Origin: Bacteroidales bacterium UBA2861
GTDB taxonomy: Bacteria; Bacteroidota; Bacteroidia; Bacteroidales; UBA932
Direction of reading: 5' to 3'
Assembly: GCA_002350615.1 (NCBI GenBank)
Contig: DEFD01000031.1
Location: 1 to 64,000 of the forward strand
DNA length: 64,000 bases
The first letter of the stretch is position 1; every line of letters starts with the position of its first letter. A model generated the notes under the pieces. The model was given only the letters and a program-made list of their open reading frames with translations, did no database searches and was not told where the DNA came from. The translations under genes and the position numbers were made by a program. Of this stretch, positions 30,997 to 39,989 are shown one piece after another.

Positions 30997-31464
30997 ATGG
31001 AACAATTGCAATCATTTCCTCTAGATTCCGCCAAGGTCTATTTCTCTGCAGATGAATTGACGCTTGAGACCGAAAGTGGACTGGAAACCAAGAAGATGGG
31101 TGCTTGGATAGCATCGGATCCGGTGCGCATCCACAAAATGATTGTCCGGGAAAAAATTCTCCAGGTAGATGAATTCGAGGTTCTGCGTCCCCTTGAAAGC
31201 AAACTGCGTCGTGCGGATCCGGATTATTATAAAAGGTTCGTAGGCTTGAAGCTCGTGATAGATTATCCGGGCTACAGCAATGGCATAGTGGCCAAGATCC
31301 CTTACGAAAACGATCCTGTAGGCTTCTACAAATGGTGGCGTAAAGGTGCTCACGAGGACAAGGTCTATCTTTCCCTCGGCTGGCAGATCAAGCTTTTCCA
31401 GAAGGTCGCCCTCATGGATCCGCGCATGCTCCTGAAAAAAGACATGGAAGTACTCAGGCCGTGA
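30997..31464 (+). CDS. conserved protein of unknown function, first gene before lplA
   Basis: I do not recognise a domain in this 155-residue soluble protein. It is rich in charged and aromatic residues (EVLRPLESKLRRADPDYY, GFYKWWRKGAHEDKVYL) with no signal peptide or membrane segment. Its stop overlaps the GTG start of the lipoate ligase gene by 4 nt, and the glycine cleavage genes follow, so it is likely translated together with them. A role linked to lipoylation or glycine metabolism is only a guess from position. Confidence 0.72.
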   Translation: MEQLQSFPLDSAKVYFSADELTLETESGLETKKMGAWIASDPVRIHKMIVREKILQVDEFEVLRPLESKLRRADPDYYKRFVGLKLVIDYPGYSNGIVAKIPYENDPVGFYKWWRKGAHEDKVYLSLGWQIKLFQKVALMDPRMLLKKDMEVLRP

Positions 31465-32171
31465 GACATATCATCCTCCCCGACGACAGGCCCAGAAGGC
31501 TTGTCTTTTATCTTTCAATGGAAGAGTTCGCCGCCCGTGAACTCGGTGGCGGTTTTTTCCTCTGGCAAAGCCGGCCTACGGTCATAATAGGACGCAATCA
31601 GGATATGGAGGCCGAGGTGAATCTCGAGTTCTGCAAGGCCAACGGCGTGGAGGTTTACAGGCGTAAGAGCGGGGGAGGATGCGTTTATTCCGATGAAGGG
31701 AACCTCATGCTGAGCCATGTCACGGAAGGCACTTCCGTACAGAGCATTTTTGCAGGCTATCTGGAGGCCCTCTGCAAGGCTTTGCAGGGGCTCGGCATCC
31801 AGGCTGTCAGCACTTCCAACAACGATGTGCTCGTGCAGGGACGCAAAGTGAGCGGAAACGCCTTCTTCCTGGACCGTGGGATGAGCATGGTACATGGTAC
31901 ATTATTGTATGACAGCGATTTCTCGATGCTGGAAAAAGCCATCACCCCGTCCAGGGAGAAACTGGATTCGCATGGTGTCAAGTCCGTGAGGCAGAGGGTT
32001 GCGAATCTGCGCGAATTCGGGCTTGGCCTTACGATGACGGAGCTTAAGGCTTATCTCATAGAGAGTTTCTGCGACAGCGAGTATGTGCTTGGAGATGCTG
32101 AAATCGCGGCGATAGAAAAAATCGAAAAAACTTATCTGAAACCTGCTTTCCTGCTTGGGAAAGTCCGTTAA
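31461..32171 (+). CDS. lplA: lipoate--protein ligase family protein
   Basis: The 236-residue protein resembles the catalytic domain of lipoate-protein ligase A. It has the lipoate-binding glycine loop RRKSGGGCVYSDEGNLM and GRNQDMEAEVN upstream of it. VSGNAFFLDRG contributes the conserved lysine-region counterpart. It would attach lipoate to GcvH, encoded 1.1 kb downstream. The C-terminal accessory domain of E. coli LplA is absent. Translation starts at GTG 31461, overlapping the upstream stop. It could instead be an octanoyltransferase. Confidence 0.85.
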   Translation: MRHIILPDDRPRRLVFYLSMEEFAARELGGGFFLWQSRPTVIIGRNQDMEAEVNLEFCKANGVEVYRRKSGGGCVYSDEGNLMLSHVTEGTSVQSIFAGYLEALCKALQGLGIQAVSTSNNDVLVQGRKVSGNAFFLDRGMSMVHGTLLYDSDFSMLEKAITPSREKLDSHGVKSVRQRVANLREFGLGLTMTELKAYLIESFCDSEYVLGDAEIAAIEKIEKTYLKPAFLLGKVR

Positions 32172-32185
32172 ATATCTTATTTTTG
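32154..32185 (+). promoter_or_regulatory. internal promoter for gcvT
   Basis: CTTG (32154-32157), a 20-nt spacer and TATTTTTG (32178-32185) lie at the end of lplA. They support ATG 32206 rather than an earlier gcvT start. Confidence 0.5.
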
Positions 32186-32205
32186 AGTCCTATATGGAAG
32201 AAGCT

Positions 32206-33294
32206 ATGAAACAGACCTGCCTGCATGCGGCGCATATCGCGCTCGGGGCGAAAATGAGCCCTTTCGCAGGCTTTGACATGCCTATACAGTATAGTGGTAT
32301 AACCCAGGAACATCTCGCCGTGCGCTGTCACGCAGGCATCTTCGATGTTTCCCACATGGGTGAAATCTTCATTTCCGGCAAGGATGCCCTGCGTTTCGTC
32401 AACCATATCTTCACCAATGACGCATCCAAGCTCCTCCCCGGGCAGATCGCCTACGGCATGATGCTGTATCCCGACGGTGGAACTGTGGACGACCTCCTTG
32501 TGTATAAGGAAGACGCCCCGGATGAGTTCCTGCTTGTCGTGAATGCGGCAAACATTGAAAAGGACTATGCCTGGATGCTGGACAATGCCGCCGGATTCGA
32601 AGTGAAAATCCTCAACGCTTCCGACGAATGGGGACAGGTGGCGGTGCAGGGGCCCGATGCGGAACAGCACGTGTGCAAGGTTCTCGGACGGGACGTTTCC
32701 GCATTGTCATTCTACACCTATACATCCTGGGAAGAGAACGGAAAGCGGATAATCGTAAGCCGTACCGGATATACCGGAGAGGACGGTTTCGAGATCTATG
32801 CCACGCCGGAGCGTACCATTGAACTCTGGAACGAGTTCCTTTCCGACGGGGTGCTGCCTTGCGGGCTCGGATGCCGCGATACGCTTCGCTTCGAAGCCGG
32901 CCTTCCCCTGTACGGAGACGAACTCAGCCAGGATATTTCTCCCGTCATGGCGGGGCTGTCCATGTTCTGCAAGCTCGACAAGGAAGAATTCATAGGCAAG
33001 GAAGCCTTGCTGAAGCAGAAGGCGGACGGACCTGCCAAAAAGATAGTCGGGCTCGAAGTGCACGACAGGGCCATTCCCAGGGCCGGATACCCCGTACTTC
33101 TTCAGGACGGCAGCCAGATTGGCGTCGTCACCACGGGCTACCGCTCCATAAGCCTGGACAAGAGCATCTGCTTCGCCCTTGTCGATGCGGCATATTCCGC
33201 CCTCGGCACGGAACTCTGCGTAGGAATCCATCGTAAGGTGCTTCCCGCGACTGTCATCAAGAAAAGATTCTATCAAACAAACTATAAGAAATGA
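32206..33294 (+). CDS. gcvT: aminomethyltransferase (glycine cleavage T protein)
   Basis: The 362-residue protein transfers the methylene group from the aminomethyl-lipoyl arm of GcvH to tetrahydrofolate, releasing ammonia. Family motifs include HIALGAKMSPFAGFDMPIQY at the N-terminus, GIFDVSHMGEI, DDLLVYK, TGYTGEDGFEI and GCRDTLRFEAGLPLYGDEL. ATG 32206 is chosen over 32194 because the N-terminus then matches the family and the promoter lies just upstream. It overlaps gcvH by 4 nt. Confidence 0.95.
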   Translation: MKQTCLHAAHIALGAKMSPFAGFDMPIQYSGITQEHLAVRCHAGIFDVSHMGEIFISGKDALRFVNHIFTNDASKLLPGQIAYGMMLYPDGGTVDDLLVYKEDAPDEFLLVVNAANIEKDYAWMLDNAAGFEVKILNASDEWGQVAVQGPDAEQHVCKVLGRDVSALSFYTYTSWEENGKRIIVSRTGYTGEDGFEIYATPERTIELWNEFLSDGVLPCGLGCRDTLRFEAGLPLYGDELSQDISPVMAGLSMFCKLDKEEFIGKEALLKQKADGPAKKIVGLEVHDRAIPRAGYPVLLQDGSQIGVVTTGYRSISLDKSICFALVDAAYSALGTELCVGIHRKVLPATVIKKRFYQTNYKK

Positions 33295-33668
33295 GCAAGA
33301 TTTTAGACGAGCTGCTTTACAGCGAATCCCATGAATGGGTAAAGGTTGACGGTAACATAGCCATCATCGGCGTCAGCGATTTCGCACAGAGTGAAATGGG
33401 CGACATTACCTATGTCGATGTCCCTGCGGAAGGCGATTCCGTGAATCAGGGAGAAGAATTCGGCGCATTGGAAAGCGTAAAAGCCTCCAGCGAACTCTAT
33501 TCCCCGGTAAGCGGAGAAGTTGTTGCGGTGAATTCCGGACTCGACGCCGACCCCGGCCTTATCAATTCCGATCCATACGGAGCCTGGATCATAAAGGTGG
33601 AAATGAGCGACAAGGGCGAGCTTGACAGCCTGCTCGGCGCCGCGGCCTATGCAGAAATAGCAGGGTAG
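33291..33668 (+). CDS. gcvH: glycine cleavage system H protein
   Basis: The 125-residue carrier shuttles the aminomethyl intermediate on a lipoyl arm. The lipoylation site is Lys64 in GALESVKASSELYSP, with the usual preceding glutamate and following Ala-Ser. Length is normal for the family. It lies between gcvT (4-nt overlap) and gcvPA (3-nt gap), and the lipoate ligase upstream in the operon is the likely modifying enzyme. Confidence 0.97.
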   Translation: MSKILDELLYSESHEWVKVDGNIAIIGVSDFAQSEMGDITYVDVPAEGDSVNQGEEFGALESVKASSELYSPVSGEVVAVNSGLDADPGLINSDPYGAWIIKVEMSDKGELDSLLGAAAYAEIAG

Positions 33669-33671
33669 GAC

Positions 33672-34973
33672 ATGGGAACGTTCTGCTATTTTCCTCATAC
33701 GGAAGAAGATATCCGTGTGATGCTTGAGCGTGTAGGGCTCTGTGACCTAGACGGGCTCTACAGCGATGTGCCCAAGGACTACATATATAAAGGGGAATAC
33801 GACCTTCCTGCGGCGATGAGCGAGCAGCAGGTCCGCGATTTCTTCGAGAAACTCGGGGAGAAAAACACGAAGCTGAAGGTGCTGGCAGGCCAGGGTGCGT
33901 ACGACCATTACGTCCCTGCCGTAATTCCTTACATCACTTCCAGGTCCGAGTTCCTTACGGCCTATACTCCGTACCAGTGCGAAATATCCCAGGGAACCCT
34001 GCGTTATATCTTCGAGTATCAGAGCATGATCTGCCGGCTTACCGGCCTGGATGTCAGCAATGCCAGCATGTATGACGGCCCCACCGCCGCCGCGGAGGCC
34101 CTGCGCATGTCCCTTGCCTGTACGAGGAAGAAGAACAAGCTCGTGGTGAGCACGAGGCTTCTTGAGAATGTTCTCAAGGTCATCAGGACCTATATGAAAT
34201 ATGGCACTGCGGAATTGGTCTTCACGGACGATGTCATGTCGGCCATAGACGCCGATGTGGCCGGAGTCATAGTGCCCTCCATCGGCAGGCACGGCATCAT
34301 ACAGGACCATAGCGGTCTTGCCGAAGCCGTCCATGCAGCCGGAGCGCTTCTCATAGAGTACTGCGACCCGTCCGCCCTTGCGGTCCTTCGTACTCCCGCC
34401 GAGTGGGGAGCCGACATTGCGGTGGGTGACGGTCAGAGCCTCGGCATCCCTCTCTGCTACGGCGGACCTTACGTAGGATTCATGGCTTGCAAACAGGAAT
34501 ACATGCGCAAGCTGCCCGGACGCATCGTAGGACAGGCGCATGACGCGGAAGGAAAACGTTGTTATGTGCTTACCCTGCAGGCCAGGGAACAGCATATCCG
34601 CAGGGAAAAGGCGACTTCCAATATCTGCTCCAACGAATCCCTGATGGCGCTCTGGGTCACCGTGTATCTCTCCCTGATGGGCCCCGAAGGGCTTAGGAAA
34701 GTTAATGAACTGAGTTTCGAAGGCGCCCATTATCTTCATGACCGCCTGCTTGAAACAGGAAAGTTCGAAGAGGCGTTCCCCGGCAAACCCTTCCTCAAGG
34801 AGTTCTGTCTGAAACCGCTTGTGAATATGGAGAAACTGCAGCAGGCCCTTCTGGATGCCGGTTTCTTCGCTGCGCTCGAAGTGGATGGCTATGCCAGTTT
34901 CTGCGTGACTGAAAAGCATGGCAGGGAGGAGCTTGATGCGCTTGTAAATGTTGTAAAGGAGCTTGCGATATGA
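33672..34973 (+). CDS. gcvPA: glycine dehydrogenase (decarboxylating) subunit 1
   Basis: The 433-residue protein is the N-terminal half of split P protein. Typical segments are YDHYVPAVIPYITSRSEFLTAYTPYQ (continuous across about residues 76-101), EISQGTLRYIFEYQSM and SNASMYDGPTAAAEAL. It pairs with GcvPB to decarboxylate glycine and load the aminomethyl group onto GcvH. The catalytic lysine is in GcvPB. It overlaps gcvPB by 4 nt, so the two subunits should be made in equal amounts. Confidence 0.96.
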   Translation: MGTFCYFPHTEEDIRVMLERVGLCDLDGLYSDVPKDYIYKGEYDLPAAMSEQQVRDFFEKLGEKNTKLKVLAGQGAYDHYVPAVIPYITSRSEFLTAYTPYQCEISQGTLRYIFEYQSMICRLTGLDVSNASMYDGPTAAAEALRMSLACTRKKNKLVVSTRLLENVLKVIRTYMKYGTAELVFTDDVMSAIDADVAGVIVPSIGRHGIIQDHSGLAEAVHAAGALLIEYCDPSALAVLRTPAEWGADIAVGDGQSLGIPLCYGGPYVGFMACKQEYMRKLPGRIVGQAHDAEGKRCYVLTLQAREQHIRREKATSNICSNESLMALWVTVYLSLMGPEGLRKVNELSFEGAHYLHDRLLETGKFEEAFPGKPFLKEFCLKPLVNMEKLQQALLDAGFFAALEVDGYASFCVTEKHGREELDALVNVVKELAI

Positions 34974-36478
34974 AGTACTACGATAAATTGATATTTGAGT
35001 TGAGCCGTCCTGGGCGCAGTGGTTATTCACTGCCTTCGCAGGAAAAGTTCAGCTCGCCAGAAAAATGGCTCGCTGACTCTTTTCCTGCCTCAGGCAAAAA
35101 GACTTCCTCAGTTGCTGCGGACGGTGCAGCTACCGATGAGCATTTTTCTGCGAAGAGGAGCTGCATCTCCGCAGCAACCCCAAAGGCATTGCTCAGAGCA
35201 GCGGAATTGCCACTTCCCGAGGTGAGCGAAGTTGACGTGGTGCGTCATTATACGAATCTTTCCCAGATGAATTTCGGTGTGGATACCGGGTTCTATCCCC
35301 TCGGATCCTGCACCATGAAATACAACCCGAAAATCAACGAGGAAATAGCCTCCATGCCGGCCTTCACCGGCCTGCATCCCCTGCAGCCGGCTGAGACGGT
35401 GAAGGGAGCGCTGGAAGTAGAGAAATCGCTTGACAAAGCGCTCTGCGCCATTACCGGTATGAAGTCTTTCACCTTCCTGCCATGTGCCGGCGCACATGGG
35501 GAACTGACAGGCCTGATGCTCATCCGCGAGTATCATCTTGCGAGAAAAGACTTCGCCCGCACGAAGGTGATCGTTCCCGACAGTGCGCACGGCACCAATC
35601 CTGCCAGCGCAAATGTCTGCGGACTGGAAATCGTGGAAGTGAAATCCAACTCCAGGGGGCTTGTGGACGTGGAGTCCCTTAAACCCCTGCTCGGACCGGA
35701 TATCGCGGCCATAATGATGACCAATCCCAATACTCTCGGACTTTTCGAAAAGGAGATAGGGGAGATTGCATCGCTGGTGCATTCCTGCGGTGCCCTTCTG
35801 TATTACGACGGCGCCAACATGAACCCTCTGGTCGGCAAAGTCCGCCCGGGCGACATGGGCTTCGACGTGCTTCACCTGAATCTCCACAAGACATTCTCCA
35901 CTCCTCATGGAGGAGGCGGCCCTGGCAGCGGCCCGGTGGGCGTGGGAGAAAAGCTTCTACCATATCTCGATAATGTGCACACTTCAGGCTTCCACGGCAA
36001 TTTCGGCGTCATGCTGAGGGCTTATGCATATATCCTTATGCTCGGCAGGGAGAATGTCAAGATGGTAGGACCTCTCGCCACCCTTGCAGCCAACTATGTG
36101 AAGGAAAGCCTGAAAGACGCATACAAGCTTCCTATCGATTCGGTCTGCAAGCATGAATTCGTGTTCGACGGCCTCATCAACGACGGCGGCCATGACGACG
36201 TGCATGGGGCAACCACCCTGGATGTCGCCAAACGCCTGCTGGACTACGGCTTCCATGCTCCCACTATCTATTTCCCTCTCCTTTTCCACCAGGCTCTCAT
36301 GATAGAACCTACGGAAAGCGAGTCCCTTGAAACCCTGGATTCGTTTATCGATGTGATGCACAAGATCGCGGAGGAAGCCGCCGAAGATCCCCGTATCCTT
36401 CAGGGCGCGCCCCACAATACACCGATAGGACGACCCGACGAGACCGCAGCGGCAAGACAGCCGGTACTTAAATATTGA
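34970..36478 (+). CDS. gcvPB: glycine dehydrogenase (decarboxylating) subunit 2, with in-frame palindromic insertion
   Basis: The 502-residue PLP subunit carries the catalytic Lys307 in LNLHKTFSTPHGGGGPGSGP. The core begins at LPEVSEVDVVRHYTNLSQ, near residue 78. In homologues I know this follows soon after the N-terminal FELSRPGRSGYSLP; here about 40-45 extra residues (about 24-71) lie between. Residues 48-70 are encoded by an inverted repeat (see the repeat entry), so the extra segment looks like a mobile or repetitive element captured in frame. The rest of the enzyme is intact, so activity is expected. Confidence 0.94.
   Translation: MKYYDKLIFELSRPGRSGYSLPSQEKFSSPEKWLADSFPASGKKTSSVAADGAATDEHFSAKRSCISAATPKALLRAAELPLPEVSEVDVVRHYTNLSQMNFGVDTGFYPLGSCTMKYNPKINEEIASMPAFTGLHPLQPAETVKGALEVEKSLDKALCAITGMKSFTFLPCAGAHGELTGLMLIREYHLARKDFARTKVIVPDSAHGTNPASANVCGLEIVEVKSNSRGLVDVESLKPLLGPDIAAIMMTNPNTLGLFEKEIGEIASLVHSCGALLYYDGANMNPLVGKVRPGDMGFDVLHLNLHKTFSTPHGGGGPGSGPVGVGEKLLPYLDNVHTSGFHGNFGVMLRAYAYILMLGRENVKMVGPLATLAANYVKESLKDAYKLPIDSVCKHEFVFDGLINDGGHDDVHGATTLDVAKRLLDYGFHAPTIYFPLLFHQALMIEPTESESLETLDSFIDVMHKIAEEAAEDPRILQGAPHNTPIGRPDETAAARQPVLKY
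35111..35178. repeat. palindromic element inserted in frame in gcvPB
   Basis: GTTGCTGCGGA (35111-35121) and TCCGCAGCAAC (35168-35178) are perfect inverted arms. Inside them GGTGCAGCT (35123-35131) pairs with AGCTGCATC (35159-35167) with one mismatch. A second small hairpin, TGCC-TCA-GGCA, lies at about 35088-35098. The arms encode residues 48-70 of GcvPB. I saw no second copy in the window. Confidence 0.65.
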
Positions 36479-36480
36479 AT

Positions 36481-37743
36481 ATGAAGATATTGATAATCGG
36501 CGCAGGGCCCGGCGGCTATGAAACGGCTGCCGAGGCCCTTCGCAGGGGAATTGAAGTCACCCTCGTGAATGACGGACCGCTTGGAGGAACATGTCTCAAT
36601 GAAGGCTGTATCCCGACCAAGACATTCTGTGCCTCTCCAAGTCTTCAGGAAGCTATGCTTCGCAAGGAAGAGGTACTTCCGCAGCTTCGCAAAGGCATCG
36701 AGTTCCTTCTCAAAAAAGCCGAAATCGTCCAGGGAAGGGCGAAATTCCTTGATTCCCACACGGTGGAAGTGAATGGAAAGGAATATACGGCCGACAAGAT
36801 AATCATCGCCGCGGGTTCCGGCAGTGCCAGCCTCACTGTCCCTGGAGCGGAACTTGCTCTTTCCTCACGCGAAATGCTTGAACTTAAGGAAGTTCCCAAA
36901 AGACTCTGCATCGTAGGCGGGGGAGTGATAGGTCTTGAATTCGCCTCCATTTTCAGGAAATTCGGCAGCGATGTGACTGTGCTCGAGTACTGTCCGGGCA
37001 TTCTGCCCCGATTCGATACGGACATTGCAAAGCGCCTCAAGGCTTCCCTTGCAAGGACCGGAATCGCAATCGAGACTTCGGCCCAGCTGACTTCCATCAC
37101 TCGTGACGGAGCGCTGAAACTCAATTATATCAAAAAGGATCAGCAGTGTTCCGTAGAGGCCGATGTCGCCCTTATGGCAGTTGGAAGAAAGCCTGCCCTG
37201 GAAGGACTCGGCCTTGATGAAGCCGGGATAGAATACGGCAAGAGGGGAATAAAGGTGGATGAAAACATGTGCACCAATGTCCCAGGAGTCTATGCCGCAG
37301 GCGATGTGACCGGCGGACTTATGCTGGCGCATTATGCAAGTGCACAGGGACTTAAGGCCCTGAACCATATCTGCGGAGTCAAAGACGATATCAGGCTGGA
37401 TATATGTCCTGCCGCTGTCTTTACGGAGCCTGAACTTGCGACGGTCGGCCTTTCCGAAGAGGACTGCGCCGGGCGCGGAATATCTTACCGGGTCCATAAA
37501 AGCCAGTACCGTGCAAACGGCAAGGCTCTGGCAAGCGGTGAATCTGAAGGTTACTGCAAGATCATTTCTGAGGAGGGGAGCGGACGGATCCTCGGCGCCC
37601 ATATCCTCGGGGCTCATGCGAGCGACCTCATTCACGAAGTGGCAGCGCTCATGAACTTCAATGCAAGCGTAGCGCAGGCCGCGGCAGTGATACACGCTCA
37701 TCCAAGCCTCTCGGAAGTGCTGCAGGCAGCATATCGTTCCTGA
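36481..37743 (+). CDS. lpdA: dihydrolipoyl dehydrogenase (glycine cleavage L protein)
   Basis: The 420-residue flavoprotein reoxidises dihydrolipoyl-GcvH with NAD+. It has the FAD-binding GAGPGGYETAAEA, the redox-active disulfide Cys38/Cys43 (GGTCLNEGCIPTK), the NAD-binding GGGVIGLEFA, the second FAD contact VYAAGDVTGG and the C-terminal HAHPSLSEVL with the catalytic His. It is about 40 residues shorter than most homologues. ATG 36481 lies 2 nt after the gcvPB stop; the TTG 6 nt earlier is ignored. It closes the glycine cleavage operon. Confidence 0.95.
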   Translation: MKILIIGAGPGGYETAAEALRRGIEVTLVNDGPLGGTCLNEGCIPTKTFCASPSLQEAMLRKEEVLPQLRKGIEFLLKKAEIVQGRAKFLDSHTVEVNGKEYTADKIIIAAGSGSASLTVPGAELALSSREMLELKEVPKRLCIVGGGVIGLEFASIFRKFGSDVTVLEYCPGILPRFDTDIAKRLKASLARTGIAIETSAQLTSITRDGALKLNYIKKDQQCSVEADVALMAVGRKPALEGLGLDEAGIEYGKRGIKVDENMCTNVPGVYAAGDVTGGLMLAHYASAQGLKALNHICGVKDDIRLDICPAAVFTEPELATVGLSEEDCAGRGISYRVHKSQYRANGKALASGESEGYCKIISEEGSGRILGAHILGAHASDLIHEVAALMNFNASVAQAAAVIHAHPSLSEVLQAAYRS

Positions 37744-37744
37744 A

Positions 37745-38404
37745 ATGAATATCGAGCCGGTTGCCGTTTTCCGTTCGCCTCTCAAGGAGAAGTTCGGTAT
37801 CCCCAGACAATCGGGTCTGGCACCCTTGCTCAGGGGGTATGTGGAGTTCCTTCCGCCATTTTCCGCGGAAGAGGCACTTCGCGGTCTGGAAGGCTTTGAA
37901 AGGCTCTGGCTGATATGGGGTTTCAATCTTAACAAGGATGTTCCTGCAGGGCTCACCGTACGTCCTCCGAGGCTTGGAGGCAACCGCCGTCTCGGCGTGT
38001 GGGCGAGCCGCTCGCCGTACAGGCCGAATCCGCTCGGGCTTTCCTGCGTAAAGATAGAATCGATTCCCGGTCCCGGCCGGATAGAAGTAAGCGGCGCCGA
38101 CCTTGCAGACGGGACGCCGATATTCGACGTAAAACCCTATCTGCCCTATGCGGACGCCTTCCCGGATGCCAAGGGAGGATTTACCGACGGGAAGCTGTGG
38201 CCGCCGCTTGAGGTCATTGTACCGCCGTCTTTTTCCGTTCTTTTCAGTGAGGGGGAACTTGCGGCACTGGAAGAAATACTCTCTCAGGATCCAAGGCCCC
38301 AGTATCAAGACGATCCCGCCCGCGAATACGGACTATCGTACTGCGGGCGGAATGTGAAGTTCAGGGTTTCCGATAATATCCTTACTGTAACGGAAGTCAG
38401 ATAA
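37745..38404 (+). CDS. trmO: tRNA (N6-threonylcarbamoyladenosine37-N6)-methyltransferase TrmO
   Basis: The 219-residue protein has the TrmO/TsaA (YaeB) signatures ASRSPYRPNPLGLS and GADLADGTPIFDVKPYLPYAD, which bind S-adenosylmethionine in an all-beta fold. It methylates t6A37 in certain tRNA-Thr species. It starts 1 nt after lpdA, so it probably shares the glycine cleavage transcript. Its last 8 nt overlap the convergent HerA-like gene. Confidence 0.93.
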   Translation: MNIEPVAVFRSPLKEKFGIPRQSGLAPLLRGYVEFLPPFSAEEALRGLEGFERLWLIWGFNLNKDVPAGLTVRPPRLGGNRRLGVWASRSPYRPNPLGLSCVKIESIPGPGRIEVSGADLADGTPIFDVKPYLPYADAFPDAKGGFTDGKLWPPLEVIVPPSFSVLFSEGELAALEEILSQDPRPQYQDDPAREYGLSYCGRNVKFRVSDNILTVTEVR

Positions 38405-39986
38405 GATTGCCGAGAAGGGAACGGACCAGTGTCCTGGATGCGTTGCTGGTGGCGTTCTTCACGGCCTTTCCTGCAATGTCCTTGCCGCTTGTCCTGCTCT
38501 TCTTTCCGGTCACCTTGTTGGCGACAATCGTGCCTGCGGATGCGGTAACGCTGGTAAGTGCGGCACCGAAGGCAGCTTTGGCTATCTTCTGCAGGATGCT
38601 TGAAGTCCCCTTGGAATTACCCTTGCGATCGGCTTCTTTGCGTGCCTGCTCTGCCTGACGGCTGATCTCCTCCTGCTGGCGTGCCTGCTCTTCCTCTGCC
38701 TTTTTTGCATCGGCGAGAAGAACTTCAAAAGCACTTTCCCTGTCAACGGGGGTATCGTATTTACCGTAAATCATCGAAGTCTTAATGAGCGTGTCCCTCT
38801 GAGACTCGGTTATAGCGCCTATCTGGCTCAGCGGGAAGAGAATCTTTGCCCTCTGAACGATCGAAGGAGCTCCCTTGGCGTCCAAAAGCGAAACCAGTGC
38901 TTCGCCCGTTTCAAGTTCCATTATGGCGTCTTCGGTGCGGAATGCAGGATTGGTGCGGAATGTTTCCGCGGCTGCCCTGACCGCCTTCTGGTCTTTGGGA
39001 GTATATGCTCGCAAGGCATGCTGAATGCGGTTGCCGAGCTGTCCGAGGATGCTTTCGGGAATGTCGGTGGGATTCTGGGTTACGAAATACACGCCGACGC
39101 CCTTGCTCCGGATAAGCCTCACCACCTGTTCGATTTTGTCCACAAGTGCCTTGGATGTGTCGGTGAAAAGGGTATGAGCCTCGTCGAAGAAGAATACGAA
39201 TCTCGGTTTTTCCAGGTCGCCGACCTCGGGCAGACGAGCGTAGATGTCGCTGAGGAGCCACAGGAGGAAAGTGGAGTAGAGCTTCGGATTCTGCATGAGC
39301 TTGTCGGCAGCAAGGACGCTCAGGATACCCTTCCCGTCATTGGTCTGCAGAAGATCGAAAATGTCGAACGCCGGTTCTCCGAAGAATTTGTCGGCACCCT
39401 GGTTCTCGAGGGAGAGAAGCGCCCTCTGGATAGCACCTATCGATGCCGCGCTCACATTTCCGTAACTGTTCTGGTACTCGGCCGCATGCTCCGATACATA
39501 GCCTACCATGGACCTGAGGTCCTTGAAATCAAGGAGCAGCAGGCCCTTGTCGTCGGCAACGCGAAACACTATGTCGAGTACGCCGGACTGCACCTCGTTA
39601 AGGCCCAGGAGCCGTGACAGAAGCATGGGGCCCATGTTCGAGACGGTGGTCCTCATGGGATGGCCCTGCTCTCCGAATACGTCGTAGAAACGCACCGGGC
39701 ATCCGGCGAAAGCCGGGTTCTCTATTCCGAACTCACCCATTCTCTTCTGGATGAATCCGCTCAGGGCGCCTGCCTGGCTGATACCGCTCAGGTCGCCCTT
39801 CATGTCCGCAAGGAAGCAGGGTACGCCTGCCTGGCTGAAAGTTTCCGCAAGAACCTGCAGGGAAACGGTCTTACCGGTTCCGGTGGCTCCCGCTATCAGG
39901 CCGTGCCTGTTGGCCATCTTCCCCTCCAGGGAGATGGGGCCTTCGCTGCAATGGGCGATGTAAAGCCCTCTTTCCGGATCCAGCAT
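38397..39986 (-). CDS. HerA-like ATPase (DUF853/YjgR family)
   Basis: The 529-residue protein is a RecA-fold ATPase of the HerA/FtsK superfamily, DUF853 subgroup. It has Walker A GATGTGKTVSLQ (near residue 33), Walker B FVFFFDEAHTLF and the family segment FVTQNPTDIPESILGQLGNR. A glutamine/glutamate-rich helix (about 430-465) precedes a small-residue C-terminal tail. YjgR proteins have no settled function. It begins 3 nt after potD and may be translated from the pot transcript. Confidence 0.9.
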   Translation of the reverse strand: MLDPERGLYIAHCSEGPISLEGKMANRHGLIAGATGTGKTVSLQVLAETFSQAGVPCFLADMKGDLSGISQAGALSGFIQKRMGEFGIENPAFAGCPVRFYDVFGEQGHPMRTTVSNMGPMLLSRLLGLNEVQSGVLDIVFRVADDKGLLLLDFKDLRSMVGYVSEHAAEYQNSYGNVSAASIGAIQRALLSLENQGADKFFGEPAFDIFDLLQTNDGKGILSVLAADKLMQNPKLYSTFLLWLLSDIYARLPEVGDLEKPRFVFFFDEAHTLFTDTSKALVDKIEQVVRLIRSKGVGVYFVTQNPTDIPESILGQLGNRIQHALRAYTPKDQKAVRAAAETFRTNPAFRTEDAIMELETGEALVSLLDAKGAPSIVQRAKILFPLSQIGAITESQRDTLIKTSMIYGKYDTPVDRESAFEVLLADAKKAEEEQARQQEEISRQAEQARKEADRKGNSKGTSSILQKIAKAAFGAALTSVTASAGTIVANKVTGKKSRTSGKDIAGKAVKNATSNASRTLVRSLLGNLI

Positions 39987-39989
39987 ATT

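Noticed and set aside
32172..32205. Glycine riboswitch before gcvT
   Set aside because: Only 34 nt separate lplA and gcvT, too short for a tandem glycine aptamer. Only a promoter is seen.
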